Part shown: piece after piece, positions 29,380 to 39,158 of the stretch | Layout of the letters: each line of letters starts with the position of its first letter | Numbering within the stretch: position 1 is the first letter of the stretch | IMG/VR virus record: IMGVR_UViG_3300045927_000031 | Span: 1 to 46,647 of that record | Direction: 5' to 3' (one strand) | Length of the DNA stretch: 46,647 bases | Source: a virus | Notes under the pieces: generated by a model | The model's input: the letters and a program-made list of their open reading frames with translations, nothing else | The model's database searches: none | Told to the model about the DNA's origin: nothing | Made by a program: the position numbers and the translations under genes

Positions 29380-29865
29380 ATGAAAGTCGCTCTTCTGGCT
29401 CTTCTTATTGTTCAGCAGCGGCCCGCAACCTGCACTCCCGGCGTGGCCTTTTGGGACACGCAGGTGAAGGTGCTCTATCGCTGCTCGGCGCCGAACGTAT
29501 GGACGCCATACTACGCGCCGAAGGGCGTGAATTTGCCGCCGATTCCTCCGGACCCGACACCGCAGCCCCCGGTGAATAAGCCGCCAACGCTGACGATGAC
29601 GTTCGATCCGGCACTACCTCCAGGCAACGTCATTGCGGTGAAGAACCAGAAGATTCTCCTGAAGATGACCGACGATGCGGGCGTGGTGTGGACCGAACTC
29701 TACCGCAACGCGCAGAAGGTTTGGGAGGGCGACGAGACGACACAGAAAACCTACACTTGGAACACGCAGCCCTACAAGAAAAAGGGCGCCGTGACATGGC
29801 GAGCGGTAACGCGGGACGCCGAAGGCTTGACGGCGACCGCTGAAAAAACGGTGACGGTGAAGTAA
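29380..29865 (+). CDS. exported-looking protein with Cys motif and Ig-like domain
   Basis: The product is 161 residues. A short hydrophobic start (MKVALLALLIVQQ) is followed by C-T-P-G-V-A-F-W-D-T...L-Y-R-C-S-A-P-N-V-W-T-P-Y-Y (18-45), the same motif as in the giant spike at about 34943-35095. A Pro-rich linker (51-67) leads to a bacterial Ig-like domain. It is probably a surface or fibre accessory (inference). Confidence 0.6.
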   Translation: MKVALLALLIVQQRPATCTPGVAFWDTQVKVLYRCSAPNVWTPYYAPKGVNLPPIPPDPTPQPPVNKPPTLTMTFDPALPPGNVIAVKNQKILLKMTDDAGVVWTELYRNAQKVWEGDETTQKTYTWNTQPYKKKGAVTWRAVTRDAEGLTATAEKTVTVK

Positions 29866-30050
29866 TGGAGGCGACTGCGCTTCAATGGCTGAACCTCGCG
29901 ATTAATGCCGTAGGTGTGGCGGCTCTCGTCATCGGCTCCGTGAGGGTCGGGCGAATTTTGGAGACATTGGAGGCGCATACCCGCGAACTGGAAGAGAACC
30001 GCGAGGAACATGGAGAGATTTGGAAACGTCTTTGGGAGTTTAGGCGATGA
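29865..30050 (+). CDS. small membrane protein, holin or antiholin candidate
   Basis: The product is 61 residues: one hydrophobic helix (about 7-28), then a charged coiled-coil tail. It overlaps the endolysin start by 4 bp (ATGA), the usual place for a lysis helper. XhlA-like proteins share this shape. The assignment rests on position and topology. Confidence 0.55.
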   Translation: MEATALQWLNLAINAVGVAALVIGSVRVGRILETLEAHTRELEENREEHGEIWKRLWEFRR

Positions 30051-30529
30051 ACCCATTTGATCGTGCAGTCGGCTTTGTTCTGGCCCATGAGGGCGGGTAT
30101 TCCAATGATGCCCATGACTCGGGCGGCGAGACCAAGTTCGGGATCTCGAAGAAGGCATATCCCGATGTGGATATTCCGAAACTCACGGTCGAGGACGCGA
30201 AGGGCATCTACTTCCGGGACTACTGGCAGCAATGCCAGTGCGGTTCTTTCCCGCAGCCGATTGGCTTCGTGCTGTTTGATTCGGCGGTAAACCAGGGGCC
30301 ACGGAAAGCCATCCGGATGCTGCAAGAGGCTCTGAAGGTTCAGCAGGACGGCATTATCGGCACCGAGACCTTGCAGGCGGCGCAGCGTGCGGATGTCGAG
30401 TACATCACGGCGCAGTTTGTAGCACGCCGCGCTTTCCAATATGCGCTTCACCCTTCGGTGATTCGCTACGGGCAAGGATGGTTTAACCGCTTAGCGGAAT
30501 GTCACCAGATGGCACTGAGAGAGAAGTGA
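30047..30529 (+). CDS. endolysin, GH108 N-acetylmuramidase
   Basis: The product is 160 residues. H-E-G-G-Y-S-N-D-A-H-D-S-G-G-E-T-K-F-G-I-S (14-34) is the GH108 signature with catalytic Glu15. The C-terminal half (F-D-S-A-V-N-Q-G...Q-D-G-I-I-G-T-E-T-L) is the PG_binding_3 part. It cuts the sugar backbone of peptidoglycan at the end of infection. It has no signal peptide, so it needs a holin. Confidence 0.9.
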   Translation: MNPFDRAVGFVLAHEGGYSNDAHDSGGETKFGISKKAYPDVDIPKLTVEDAKGIYFRDYWQQCQCGSFPQPIGFVLFDSAVNQGPRKAIRMLQEALKVQQDGIIGTETLQAAQRADVEYITAQFVARRAFQYALHPSVIRYGQGWFNRLAECHQMALREK

Positions 30530-30536
30530 GGACTGA

Positions 30537-30743
30537 ATGATTGAATGGATCAACTCTAACGGGATTCTCTGTCTGATTGGCTATTACGTGCTGATTTCGA
30601 CTCTCGGCACGATGCCGGAACTTCCACACGATGCCAGCTATATGCACAAGTGGGCATACGCAGCGGCCCACGCGCTTTGCGGCAACATGCAAAAGATGGT
30701 TTCTTCGCTGAAGCCAAACGGTAACGGAAAACCAAAGGAGTAA
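30537..30743 (+). CDS. small single-pass membrane protein in lysis cluster
   Basis: The product is 68 residues: a hydrophobic helix at about 9-25, then a soluble amphipathic part. GAGG precedes the ATG. It may be a holin or regulator; it is one of two membrane candidates flanking the endolysin. Confidence 0.5.
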   Translation: MIEWINSNGILCLIGYYVLISTLGTMPELPHDASYMHKWAYAAAHALCGNMQKMVSSLKPNGNGKPKE

Positions 30744-30748
30744 ATGTT

Positions 30749-30898
30749 ATGTGGCCTATCTTTTTGCTGCAATCCGCGCTGATGGCGGCGGCAAGCACGA
30801 TCAAGAATCCGAACAGTAAGAATGCGTTGCTTTTGAAGGCAACATTGAAGGCTCTCTTCGATCAAGCTAAGGCAGTTTGGCCGGACGACTTTAAATGA
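30749..30898 (+). CDS. 49-residue hypothetical protein
   Basis: MWPIFLLQSALMAAAS, then a basic helical middle and W-P-D-D-F-K at the end. AAAGGAG lies ahead. The stop overlaps the next start (ATGA). The hydrophobic start could anchor it in the membrane. Confidence 0.55.
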   Translation: MWPIFLLQSALMAAASTIKNPNSKNALLLKATLKALFDQAKAVWPDDFK

Positions 30899-31668
30899 AG
30901 CGATTTGTCCTCATTCTCGGGCTCGTGGCCTCGATCTCCAGCCCATTATGGGCACAAACGGGCGTCATGTTGCCATACGTCCAACAGGAGTTTTTCGGGG
31001 CCACAGGATTACCGTTGGCGAACGGCTTTGTCTGTACCTTCGCGGCAGGAACGACCACGCCGCAGGCCACATTCTCGAATGCCGCGCTGACGGTCGCGAA
31101 CACGAACCCGATACGGCTTAACGGCGCAGGGCGACCCGCGAACGGCGCAACCGAAGTGCAGATTTTCCTGTCGCCGGCGGCCTACAAGATCATCGTCTAT
31201 GGCCCCGGCACCGGAAACATTTGCAACGGGCAGGTTGTCGGTGCCGAAATCTCGGTTCGCGATGACATTACAGCTTGGAACGCGCAGTTTGCCTTTGGTC
31301 TGACAGTGGATGGCGACATTACCGCCACAGATCAACTGATTTCGACGGTGGCAACCGGAACCGCGCCTATCGAGGTGGAATCCACGACTCCTGTAGATAA
31401 CCTGACGGCGCATCCGGAGGCTTACAACAACTCAGGAACGCAAAAGACGGATGTCCGCCATGTTTATGGCACCGTGGCGCTTTCGGGAGGCACGGCGACG
31501 ATTACGCTCTCCGGTGGGGCGGCATTTACCAGCAATAGCACTTACGTCTGTTCGGCCAACGATGAAACGGCGGCGGCTGCGGTCAAGGTGACACGCACGT
31601 CGGGAACTTCTATCACGTTCACGGGGACTACGACGGATACCGTGGCTTATCACTGCATAGGAAATTAA
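30895..31668 (+). CDS. secreted protein with tailspike head-binding-like domain (paralog of spike C-terminus)
   Basis: The product is 257 residues: signal peptide (1-20, ending L-W-A-Q), then L-P-Y-V-Q-Q-E-F-F...G-F-V-C-T-F-A-A-G-T-T-T-P...N-P-I-R-L-N-G-A-G-R-P...Y-K-I-I-V-Y, the pattern of P22-like head-binding folds. Then T-T-P-V-D-N-L-T-A-H-P-E-A-Y and a beta-rich end with V-A-Y-H-C-I-G-N. By eye, more than half of it is identical to the last ~235 residues of the 1518-residue gene that follows. A duplication is evident. Confidence 0.75.
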   Translation: MKRFVLILGLVASISSPLWAQTGVMLPYVQQEFFGATGLPLANGFVCTFAAGTTTPQATFSNAALTVANTNPIRLNGAGRPANGATEVQIFLSPAAYKIIVYGPGTGNICNGQVVGAEISVRDDITAWNAQFAFGLTVDGDITATDQLISTVATGTAPIEVESTTPVDNLTAHPEAYNNSGTQKTDVRHVYGTVALSGGTATITLSGGAAFTSNSTYVCSANDETAAAAVKVTRTSGTSITFTGTTTDTVAYHCIGN

Positions 31669-34600
31669 TGAGACGACTTTTTTTGCCTGTCTTCCTTGTC
31701 CTGGCGATTACTTTGCCCCTACAGGCCATCGACCGCGTTGTTCCTACGGGCGCGAATGCTATCGACAATGGGAATAGCTTCCAGTCCGTTATCAACGCCT
31801 CAGCCTGCGGCGACAACATTATCCTGACGGCGGGCGCAACCTACGCCGCTCTTGGCGGATTCCAGTTTGGCGCAAAAACCGTTTGTGCCGGGACTTCTGC
31901 GGACACGATTACCGTAAGACCGGCCAGTATGACCGGATGCCCTGCGGCGGGAGAGCGGGTGAACCCGCCCGTCCACGTTGCGGCAATGCCGAAGTTGGTG
32001 GGTAATGGCCCGCCTACAATATCCGTTAACGTCAACGCGCATTGGTGGACATTCGTTTGCCTTGAGGTCACGAACAACACGACCGATATATCGACCGCGC
32101 TCATTCAGACTGCAAACAACGGCTCGAATGGCGGCAATGCGACATTCGCGGAACTCTACAATACGCAGGACATCACCTTCGACCGGATGTTTATTCATAA
32201 TCCCGAGGTCACGGCGAACAACCTTCACCCGCAGGTAGAGGAGATTTATGCGGGGCGCGGTATCGGCCTAGGTGGCGTGCGTCTCACGGTTAAGAACAGT
32301 TGGATTGGCAGCTTCGCGGGCTACTTTCCTGGCACCACAACGCTGTGGGACTCCTACGGAATCTTTGGCGGTCTCGGCAATGACATCCTGATTCAGAACA
32401 ACCGAATCGAGGCGTTCTTCAATAACATCTTTTGGGCGGCTTCTGCCGTCGATCCTTCGCACACGGCTACGATTTCTTCGCCCATGTCGGGCTCGGCAAC
32501 ACTCAGTAATGTGACGGGCATTACGGTCGGGACTGTGGTTGCGCTGGAAGTCCCGGCGGGCACTGACGACTGCCAGACGGATTTCAATAACCCGAAGTGC
32601 TATCAGGCTGTTGAGATCGATACCATCATGGGGAACGATGTCACGTTTTCTCCTTACGGCGTCGGCGGTCTCAGCGTTGTTCCTTCCAACGGCGGGAATG
32701 CTCAATGGGAAGGCACGCAGCCCGAAGACATCACGACCACGCTGAATTATCTCTACAAAAACCCGTGGTGGCAGGTGCGTTGGCCGGGAGGCGCAAAGGA
32801 CTATATCGAGGTCAAAACCTGCCTCAACTGCACCTATACGGCGAATACATTTGAAGGTGCATGTTCGGCGTCTATCGCGTTTGAGGTCGCGCAGACTGGC
32901 TCGAATGGTGGACATCCGTGGGATACCATCGCGAATAACACATTCCAGAACAACCTATTACTTGGAGACGCTAACGGCGTTTTTATCCCGCTGAATGGCG
33001 CACAGGCATCCGGCAATTTTACTACCAGCAATGTTCCCGGTCACGACATCATCATCACAAACAACCTGTGGCAAAACATCACGGCAACGTGCGGCACAGC
33101 AGGCGTAAGCGGCATCTTCCAGACGGCTGGCGGTGAAGATGTCACCATCACGCACAATACGATCCGCAACAACAACGCGGTCAATCCAGTCATCAATCTT
33201 GGCGGGGATGATACCGGACAGACGAACGTCACAATCAAGGACAACATTTTTAACTACGGTAACAGCGGGTTCAATTTCAACACTCCAGGGGGGTATACGG
33301 CAGCATGGCCTCCGGCTGGCATTGTCGAAGATAAAAACATCGTTGTCACGAGTGGCTCGCTGACAAATGATCCTGCGGGAGCAGGACAGGTTCCGAATTC
33401 TTTCCGTGTCGCTACAGATTCATTGGTAGGTTTTGTCAACTACCCGGACGCGGATGCGGGCGGCGACATTCGCGGCTATGCGCTTGCCGTGGGCTCCACC
33501 TATAAGGGCATGGGCACAGGTGGAACCGACCCCGGCGTCAACATGACGACTCTGCTGACGGCTCTCGGCGGACTTCCTCCGAGTAACGGGACCTTCGTTG
33601 CCACGAGTTGCTCTTATGCGGATGTGCTTGCGGCAAAAACGGCAGCAGAAGCCGATACGAACTCGACCATAACCCTATCCATTCCTTCGTGTCCTTCCGG
33701 TATGGGATGGGCTTCGCAAATGACCCTCACGGTGCCGACCACAGCCACAACTTTTGTTCTCAGGGGCGCGGGGACGGATGCCATTGTTGGCGGGAACAAC
33801 CAGACAGTTATCGTTGATAACTACTTCCCACAGCCGAGTAATCCGACCGCAATTGTCGGCCCGCTTTTTAGCATTACGCTAAATTCGAATCCCGCAGCCT
33901 CGTTCCGGATGTACGGGATCACATGGCAGGGCGGCACTCCGAGCAATTCCAACTACAAGCAGGCGCTTTTCCATGTGTTCGGAACCTCTACGGCGTTTCG
34001 CGTGGATCATGTCCGGTTCAACATGCTGTCATCCTTCTATCCGGCACTGAGTTTCAACGTGCCGACCGCCTTTGAAATGTTCGGCTACGTTCGTGGGGTC
34101 ATCGACCACGGGATTTACGACCTTCCGGGGCGCGGTCGCATCGTGACGCAGCACTTCATGGGTTATGACGCGGGCGGCGAAGGTGACGGGGCATGGGCAG
34201 CAGCAACCGGCCTTGGCGGGAGTGATTTCCTCTTCATTGAGGATAATGTCATCAACAACCAGGGTGCGGACGCCAGCGTTCAGGATTGCTTCCATGCCGG
34301 CAAGTTCGTGGTGCGGTTTAACACGATTCAGGGCGCTGGCACGCAGACGCATCCGACTGGTGGCTCCGGACGGGCCCGAGGTTGCCGAGCATGGGAAATC
34401 TATTCGAATAACTTCACTCTCGGAGCGAACGGCTCACCTCAATTCAACGGCTTCTTCGTGTCTTCCGGAACCGGCGTCATTTGGGGTAACAATGCGCCGG
34501 GAACGCTCTCGAACTTCGTTACCGCGCATTCGATGCGCCGGAATAACACGACCTACACGCAAACGGCTACTCCGAATGGCTGGGGCTTCTGCGGCACGTC

Positions 34601-36224
34601 CTTCAATGGCATTGGTTCCAATTGGGATCAGAACACAGTCACGAGCACAGGCAAGCGGTGCATCGATCAGCCCGGTAACGGCGTTGGAGACTTGCTCTCT
34701 GGAGCCTTCCCAAACGTCGTCAATGTCGCAACCGGGGTCGGTGTATCCAGTCCGAGCGCATGGCCTCGGCAAGCATTGGAGCCCATCTATGAATGGCTGA
34801 ATACGTTCACGACATGCCCCGGTTGCGGCGGTTCCCTGTGGGTCTCTTACGAACCAGACGTGATGGAGGCGAACTCGGAATACTACCTCTACACGGCGAG
34901 TTTTAACGGCACATCTGGAGTTGGTGCGGGCACGCTCGCGGCCCGTCCTGCCACCTGTACTACGGGCGTCTCTTATTGGGCGACCAATCAAGGTTCATGG
35001 AACGCGGGAACAAATCCCTTCTATACGGGGCAGGGTCAACTTTTCAAATGCACGGCGACGAATACGTGGACGCTGTTCTATGAGCCTTACGATTACCCGC
35101 ACCCGTTGGTTGGTGGTGTCGCTGTACCTCCGCAGATTCCTCCGGTGCCGACGCAACTGACGTTTACCTCACAGCCAACGGCCTCCGTTACGGAAACCGA
35201 AAACCTTGGAATCATCACGGTTGCAGTTCAAGACGAGGACAACGCGACGGTAACCACGTCGGTGAATGTGGTGACGGTGGAACTTTGCACGGGCTCTCCA
35301 TCCGGAACGCTCACGGGCATGTTAAGCGTGGCGGCAGTCGCCGGAATTGCGACCTTTGGCGACTTGAAAGTAGTCGATGGCACCGGCATGGACTTCTCGC
35401 TTTGCGTTTCTTCGCCATTCCTGACCGGGGATACCAGTGATGACTTTGATGTGACGGCGGCTCCGGTTGAACCCCCGATTCCGTCTCCGACGCCGGGAGG
35501 CGATCCGATTTCCGGGGCTCCATTGCCGTTTTCTCAGCAACAGTTCTTCAATGGTCCCGGCCTCGCGAATGTCAGCGGCTTTGTCTGCACCTATCAGGCA
35601 GGGACGACCATTCCGTTGCGGACTTATAGCGATGAGGCGCTGACTTCGGTGAACCAGAACCCAATACGCCTGGGCGTGGCGGGACGGCCTGCGGTTTCCG
35701 GCAGCGAAGTCTCCATCTTTATCGAGGCACGAGCCTACAAGATCGTGGTGTATGCCCGAGGGACGGGAAACACCTGCAATGGCGTTGCGGTGGGGCCTGT
35801 CGTCTCGACGAGGGATAACGTCACGGGCCCGAACCTTGCCACGGCGTCCAATATCCGAGTGGCGGGCTCCGTCACGGCTACGGGTCAGTTGATCTCTGAG
35901 GCTCCACAGGGAAGGGCCCCGATAGTGGTGCGCTCCACAACTCCAGTTGACAACCTAGTACTTCATCCGGAAGCCTACTCGAATACGGGCACACAGAAAA
36001 CGGACGTGAAGCACATCTTCGGGACCGGGACGCTTTCCGGAGGCGGCACGCTGACCGTCACGCTGAGTGGCGCGAGTACCTTCAGCGGGAGCACTTCGTA
36101 CATTTGCACGGCGGCGGACGAGACCACGGCGGCGCCCGTGAGGATTACGCGCACCTCGGGAACGTCCATCACGTTTACAGGCACGGCGGCAAGCGCCATC
36201 GCCTACGATTGCATTGGGAACTGA
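31668..36224 (+). CDS. giant secreted-type tailspike with two beta-helix parts
   Basis: The product is 1518 residues. In order: signal peptide (1-20); a right-handed beta-helix like pectate lyases (about 25-640, with repeated N-N-x-I-x-x-x strands); a second beta-helix (about 650-1080); a C-T-T-G-V-S-Y-W...N-T-W-T-L-F-Y motif (about 1093-1145); an Ig-like domain (about 1160-1265); a Pro linker; then the head-binding-like domain (1283-1518) shared with the previous gene. Spikes of this kind bind and cut host polysaccharide. The head-binding fold is at the C-terminus rather than the N-terminus, and a signal peptide is present, both unusual. Confidence 0.75.
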   Translation: MRRLFLPVFLVLAITLPLQAIDRVVPTGANAIDNGNSFQSVINASACGDNIILTAGATYAALGGFQFGAKTVCAGTSADTITVRPASMTGCPAAGERVNPPVHVAAMPKLVGNGPPTISVNVNAHWWTFVCLEVTNNTTDISTALIQTANNGSNGGNATFAELYNTQDITFDRMFIHNPEVTANNLHPQVEEIYAGRGIGLGGVRLTVKNSWIGSFAGYFPGTTTLWDSYGIFGGLGNDILIQNNRIEAFFNNIFWAASAVDPSHTATISSPMSGSATLSNVTGITVGTVVALEVPAGTDDCQTDFNNPKCYQAVEIDTIMGNDVTFSPYGVGGLSVVPSNGGNAQWEGTQPEDITTTLNYLYKNPWWQVRWPGGAKDYIEVKTCLNCTYTANTFEGACSASIAFEVAQTGSNGGHPWDTIANNTFQNNLLLGDANGVFIPLNGAQASGNFTTSNVPGHDIIITNNLWQNITATCGTAGVSGIFQTAGGEDVTITHNTIRNNNAVNPVINLGGDDTGQTNVTIKDNIFNYGNSGFNFNTPGGYTAAWPPAGIVEDKNIVVTSGSLTNDPAGAGQVPNSFRVATDSLVGFVNYPDADAGGDIRGYALAVGSTYKGMGTGGTDPGVNMTTLLTALGGLPPSNGTFVATSCSYADVLAAKTAAEADTNSTITLSIPSCPSGMGWASQMTLTVPTTATTFVLRGAGTDAIVGGNNQTVIVDNYFPQPSNPTAIVGPLFSITLNSNPAASFRMYGITWQGGTPSNSNYKQALFHVFGTSTAFRVDHVRFNMLSSFYPALSFNVPTAFEMFGYVRGVIDHGIYDLPGRGRIVTQHFMGYDAGGEGDGAWAAATGLGGSDFLFIEDNVINNQGADASVQDCFHAGKFVVRFNTIQGAGTQTHPTGGSGRARGCRAWEIYSNNFTLGANGSPQFNGFFVSSGTGVIWGNNAPGTLSNFVTAHSMRRNNTTYTQTATPNGWGFCGTSFNGIGSNWDQNTVTSTGKRCIDQPGNGVGDLLSGAFPNVVNVATGVGVSSPSAWPRQALEPIYEWLNTFTTCPGCGGSLWVSYEPDVMEANSEYYLYTASFNGTSGVGAGTLAARPATCTTGVSYWATNQGSWNAGTNPFYTGQGQLFKCTATNTWTLFYEPYDYPHPLVGGVAVPPQIPPVPTQLTFTSQPTASVTETENLGIITVAVQDEDNATVTTSVNVVTVELCTGSPSGTLTGMLSVAAVAGIATFGDLKVVDGTGMDFSLCVSSPFLTGDTSDDFDVTAAPVEPPIPSPTPGGDPISGAPLPFSQQQFFNGPGLANVSGFVCTYQAGTTIPLRTYSDEALTSVNQNPIRLGVAGRPAVSGSEVSIFIEARAYKIVVYARGTGNTCNGVAVGPVVSTRDNVTGPNLATASNIRVAGSVTATGQLISEAPQGRAPIVVRSTTPVDNLVLHPEAYSNTGTQKTDVKHIFGTGTLSGGGTLTVTLSGASTFSGSTSYICTAADETTAAPVRITRTSGTSITFTGTAASAIAYDCIGN

Positions 36225-36227
36225 AGA

Positions 36228-39158
36228 ATGAAGTTTGCTGAGTTTGTCGGGCCCTCTTATCGGACACCAAGCCCGAGGCTCGGCTGTGAGGAAACGATTA
36301 ACCTTTACCTCGAAGTCAATGAACGGCTTCGCCGCAAGCAGTTCTACCGCTCTCCCGGCCTCATGCGTGTATGGGACCCTGCCGACGAGTTTCCCGTGGT
36401 CGGCATGCTTCAGGTGTTTGCCCGTATCGAGGTCGAACCCGCCGACAGAAACCCGCGCATCTTCGCCATCATCGGGGATCAGATTTATGAATTCGACTTC
36501 GAGATTGATCCCCCCGTTCCCGGCTATGCACAGACGGCGCAGTTAGTCTCTCGCGGCTCGCAGGGGCCAGTAGCGAACAATGGCCGGCCCGCAACCATGA
36601 CCTCGGACCCGGCGGACACGCAGTTGGTGTTTGTCTCGGCGCAGCGTGCCTACCGCGTGTTCGAAGCGGCCCTGGCAGAACTGACATGGTTTGGCGTGGC
36701 GGTGACTCAGGTTCAACTGATTAACAACTACTTCCTGTTCCTGTCTTCTGAGGGTGACGGGTTCTTCTACTCGGAGCCTGGAGACGCAAGCGACGGCGAT
36801 CCGCTGAACTTCCGGTCGGTTGAGTCCGCAAATGACAACTTCATCGCGCTGATTGTTGACCGCAACGTCGATATTTGGGTCTTTGGGGCACAGACCACGC
36901 AAATCTTCTACAACGATCCCGGCGACCCGGACGAGCCGTTCAAGCCAAACCCTTCGGGAGCCATGCAAACGGGCATTGCCTCGCCCGATTGCGCCATTGC
37001 CTGCAATAACAGCGTGTTCTGGATCGACGAGCACTACATTTTCAGGCAGGCGGACGGCTACATTCCGAAAGTCATTCCTTTTTCTCAGATTATCAGCGCC
37101 GAACTCCGCACTTACGGCGACATTTCGGACTGCTACGTTTGGACGGTGACATGGAACGGGCACATCGTTATCCGCTGGACCTTCCCGACTGCCATTGTGG
37201 ACATCGGGAATGGCGCGATTACCGATGGCATGACGTGGCAGTACGACACGACCACGGGGGACTGGACACGGCAACTCGGCTACATCGAATCCACCGGAAC
37301 GTGGACCGCGCACCGTGGTCTTTCCACCTGTGACCCGATTAAAGGGCGGCAACTGGTAGGGGATCGCAGCAATGGGGCCATCTACATGATGACTCCGGAC
37401 GTGCAGACTGACGACTGTACTCGCGTGCCGTGGCTGCGGCGCTCTCCGATCATCAACGAAGAGGGCTATAACGTCAGCTATCCGCGCTTTGAATTGGGCA
37501 TGGAAACGGGCGTCGGGCGTCCCCTCGGGGATCTTGCGGACCCGACCTGCGCGGTGACTCCGGTGCTTCCGGTTCCGGATGAAGCCTGCGGTGCTCTGAC
37601 CGGCGACATTGAATTTGTATGGGAGCACAACTCCCGCGTTGGCCCCTTCATGGGAACTGAGCGCGGCGAAATCTTCTTCATCGGGCGCGACCCGAACGAT
37701 GAGAAACGCCTGGTTGTCGCCAAGACGACTAATTTCGGGGAAGAGTGGGCCCTTGTCGATGACGTATTTCCGGTATTGACGAATAACATCCTTAGTTTTG
37801 ATTGCCACGACAAGGACACCGAAAACGGCGACCTTGATTACATTCTTGTTGGCACTCAAGAGGCCGTAGGCTCTGGACGTGTAGCCTGCCACATTTTTAG
37901 CAAGATTACTTCGACCTGGACCTTGCTCGATTCTCAAGTTGTAGCTTCTGCTGCCATCATGGCTGGCGGGGCAAACGATAACGGCGGCTGCGTGAGTATG
38001 ACCGTACTCGCGAATGGCAACTTCGGCTGCATGTATGACACCGATCCCGAGGATGTCGGAGGCACGGATTACTTCCGGTATGGTTTCCGGATCTCTACTG
38101 ATAGCGGCGCGACGTGGAGCGCCGAAGAACAGGAAGAGCAGGCTGGCATTGCATGGCACTTCGTCTGTGCCCGCGCCATTGCCGACAACGACGGGCGCGT
38201 GCAGTTAGGCAGTGGCAACTCGGTCTCTCCTGGGTTTGGTCACTACACATTTCAGACCCGCAGGGCCGATGGGTCATATTCCGTTGTAACAGTTACATTT
38301 GAGGGCGGGGCGCTCTCTCAGGTGCAGCAGGGCCGCTGTATAGGCGACTACTGCACATGGGAAGAGGGTGGCAGTACCAAGATTGCCGTTCCGGGTCGCA
38401 CGCTGGAAGATGCCCGCTATGCGATTTTTACTTCCGTCGATGACATGATCCTGGAAGACGTGAACCAGGCCGTTACGGGAACAACCTTCATGGCCTCCGG
38501 GACCGCGCTCTATCCGCAAACCGCTATGTCCTTCGCGGGCGGTCTCCTACATATCATGGGGAACAAGTTCGACAATAGCGTTCCGACGTGGACATGGCAT
38601 AAATCCATCGAGTCGCCATATATGACTCCAACGCCAAGTGGGGCGGAAGAAGATCAGGCGGGGCCAATCTACAGCATTCTCGGAGAAGGTATCCCCGAGC
38701 AGGAATTAGCTGCGAAGGTGGTCGAAATGGACGGCGAAACCTACTTCGTCACCTTGCGCCGCTCCGGTACGGCGGGCCTGGGTCTCGTGTTCAACTGGAT
38801 TAAGACTTCACTGTTGCCGACCTCAGACGCTTTCACGATTGGCGAATGGTCGGAAGCCTGCCCTACGGCCAACGTGCCGGCGTCAGATCCTACGTCTGAA
38901 CTTCCGTGGGCCGACGACCTGACGCTTTCTCCGGAGTTCGACCCGCTCATCTACCTGAAGTACTCGAATGATTGGGGTAAGTCGTGGAGCAATGAACTCT
39001 ACCGTAGCATCGGCAAGTCGGGGCAGTATTCGAAACAGTTGATTTGGGACCGCTTAGGCTCAGGACGGCAGCGCGTATTTGAGATTGGCAGCAGCGCGGC
39101 GGTCCCGATTGCCATAGACGAAGCCTACATAGGCGAACCGGAGGCCTTGAAACGCTGA
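36228..39158 (+). CDS. P22 gp10-like DNA stabilisation protein with inserted BNR propeller
   Basis: The product is 976 residues, twice the usual length. Residues 1-440 (G-P-S-Y-R-T-P-S-P-R...T-I-N-L-Y-L-E-V, Y-R-S-P-G-L) and the end (Y-S-N-D-W-G-K-S-W-S...I-W-D-R-L-G-S-G-R-Q-R-V-F-E) are the Phage_stabilise family. Between them (about 460-880) lies an extra domain with Asp-box-like motifs: T-T-N-F-G-E-E-W and S-T-D-S-G-A-T-W-S, as in sialidase/BNR propellers. It closes the portal with gp4; the insert may bind sugars. Confidence 0.8.
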   Translation: MKFAEFVGPSYRTPSPRLGCEETINLYLEVNERLRRKQFYRSPGLMRVWDPADEFPVVGMLQVFARIEVEPADRNPRIFAIIGDQIYEFDFEIDPPVPGYAQTAQLVSRGSQGPVANNGRPATMTSDPADTQLVFVSAQRAYRVFEAALAELTWFGVAVTQVQLINNYFLFLSSEGDGFFYSEPGDASDGDPLNFRSVESANDNFIALIVDRNVDIWVFGAQTTQIFYNDPGDPDEPFKPNPSGAMQTGIASPDCAIACNNSVFWIDEHYIFRQADGYIPKVIPFSQIISAELRTYGDISDCYVWTVTWNGHIVIRWTFPTAIVDIGNGAITDGMTWQYDTTTGDWTRQLGYIESTGTWTAHRGLSTCDPIKGRQLVGDRSNGAIYMMTPDVQTDDCTRVPWLRRSPIINEEGYNVSYPRFELGMETGVGRPLGDLADPTCAVTPVLPVPDEACGALTGDIEFVWEHNSRVGPFMGTERGEIFFIGRDPNDEKRLVVAKTTNFGEEWALVDDVFPVLTNNILSFDCHDKDTENGDLDYILVGTQEAVGSGRVACHIFSKITSTWTLLDSQVVASAAIMAGGANDNGGCVSMTVLANGNFGCMYDTDPEDVGGTDYFRYGFRISTDSGATWSAEEQEEQAGIAWHFVCARAIADNDGRVQLGSGNSVSPGFGHYTFQTRRADGSYSVVTVTFEGGALSQVQQGRCIGDYCTWEEGGSTKIAVPGRTLEDARYAIFTSVDDMILEDVNQAVTGTTFMASGTALYPQTAMSFAGGLLHIMGNKFDNSVPTWTWHKSIESPYMTPTPSGAEEDQAGPIYSILGEGIPEQELAAKVVEMDGETYFVTLRRSGTAGLGLVFNWIKTSLLPTSDAFTIGEWSEACPTANVPASDPTSELPWADDLTLSPEFDPLIYLKYSNDWGKSWSNELYRSIGKSGQYSKQLIWDRLGSGRQRVFEIGSSAAVPIAIDEAYIGEPEALKR

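Noticed and set aside
36543-38159. 538-codon minus-strand frame
   Set aside because: Antisense shadow of the gp10-like gene with biased composition.
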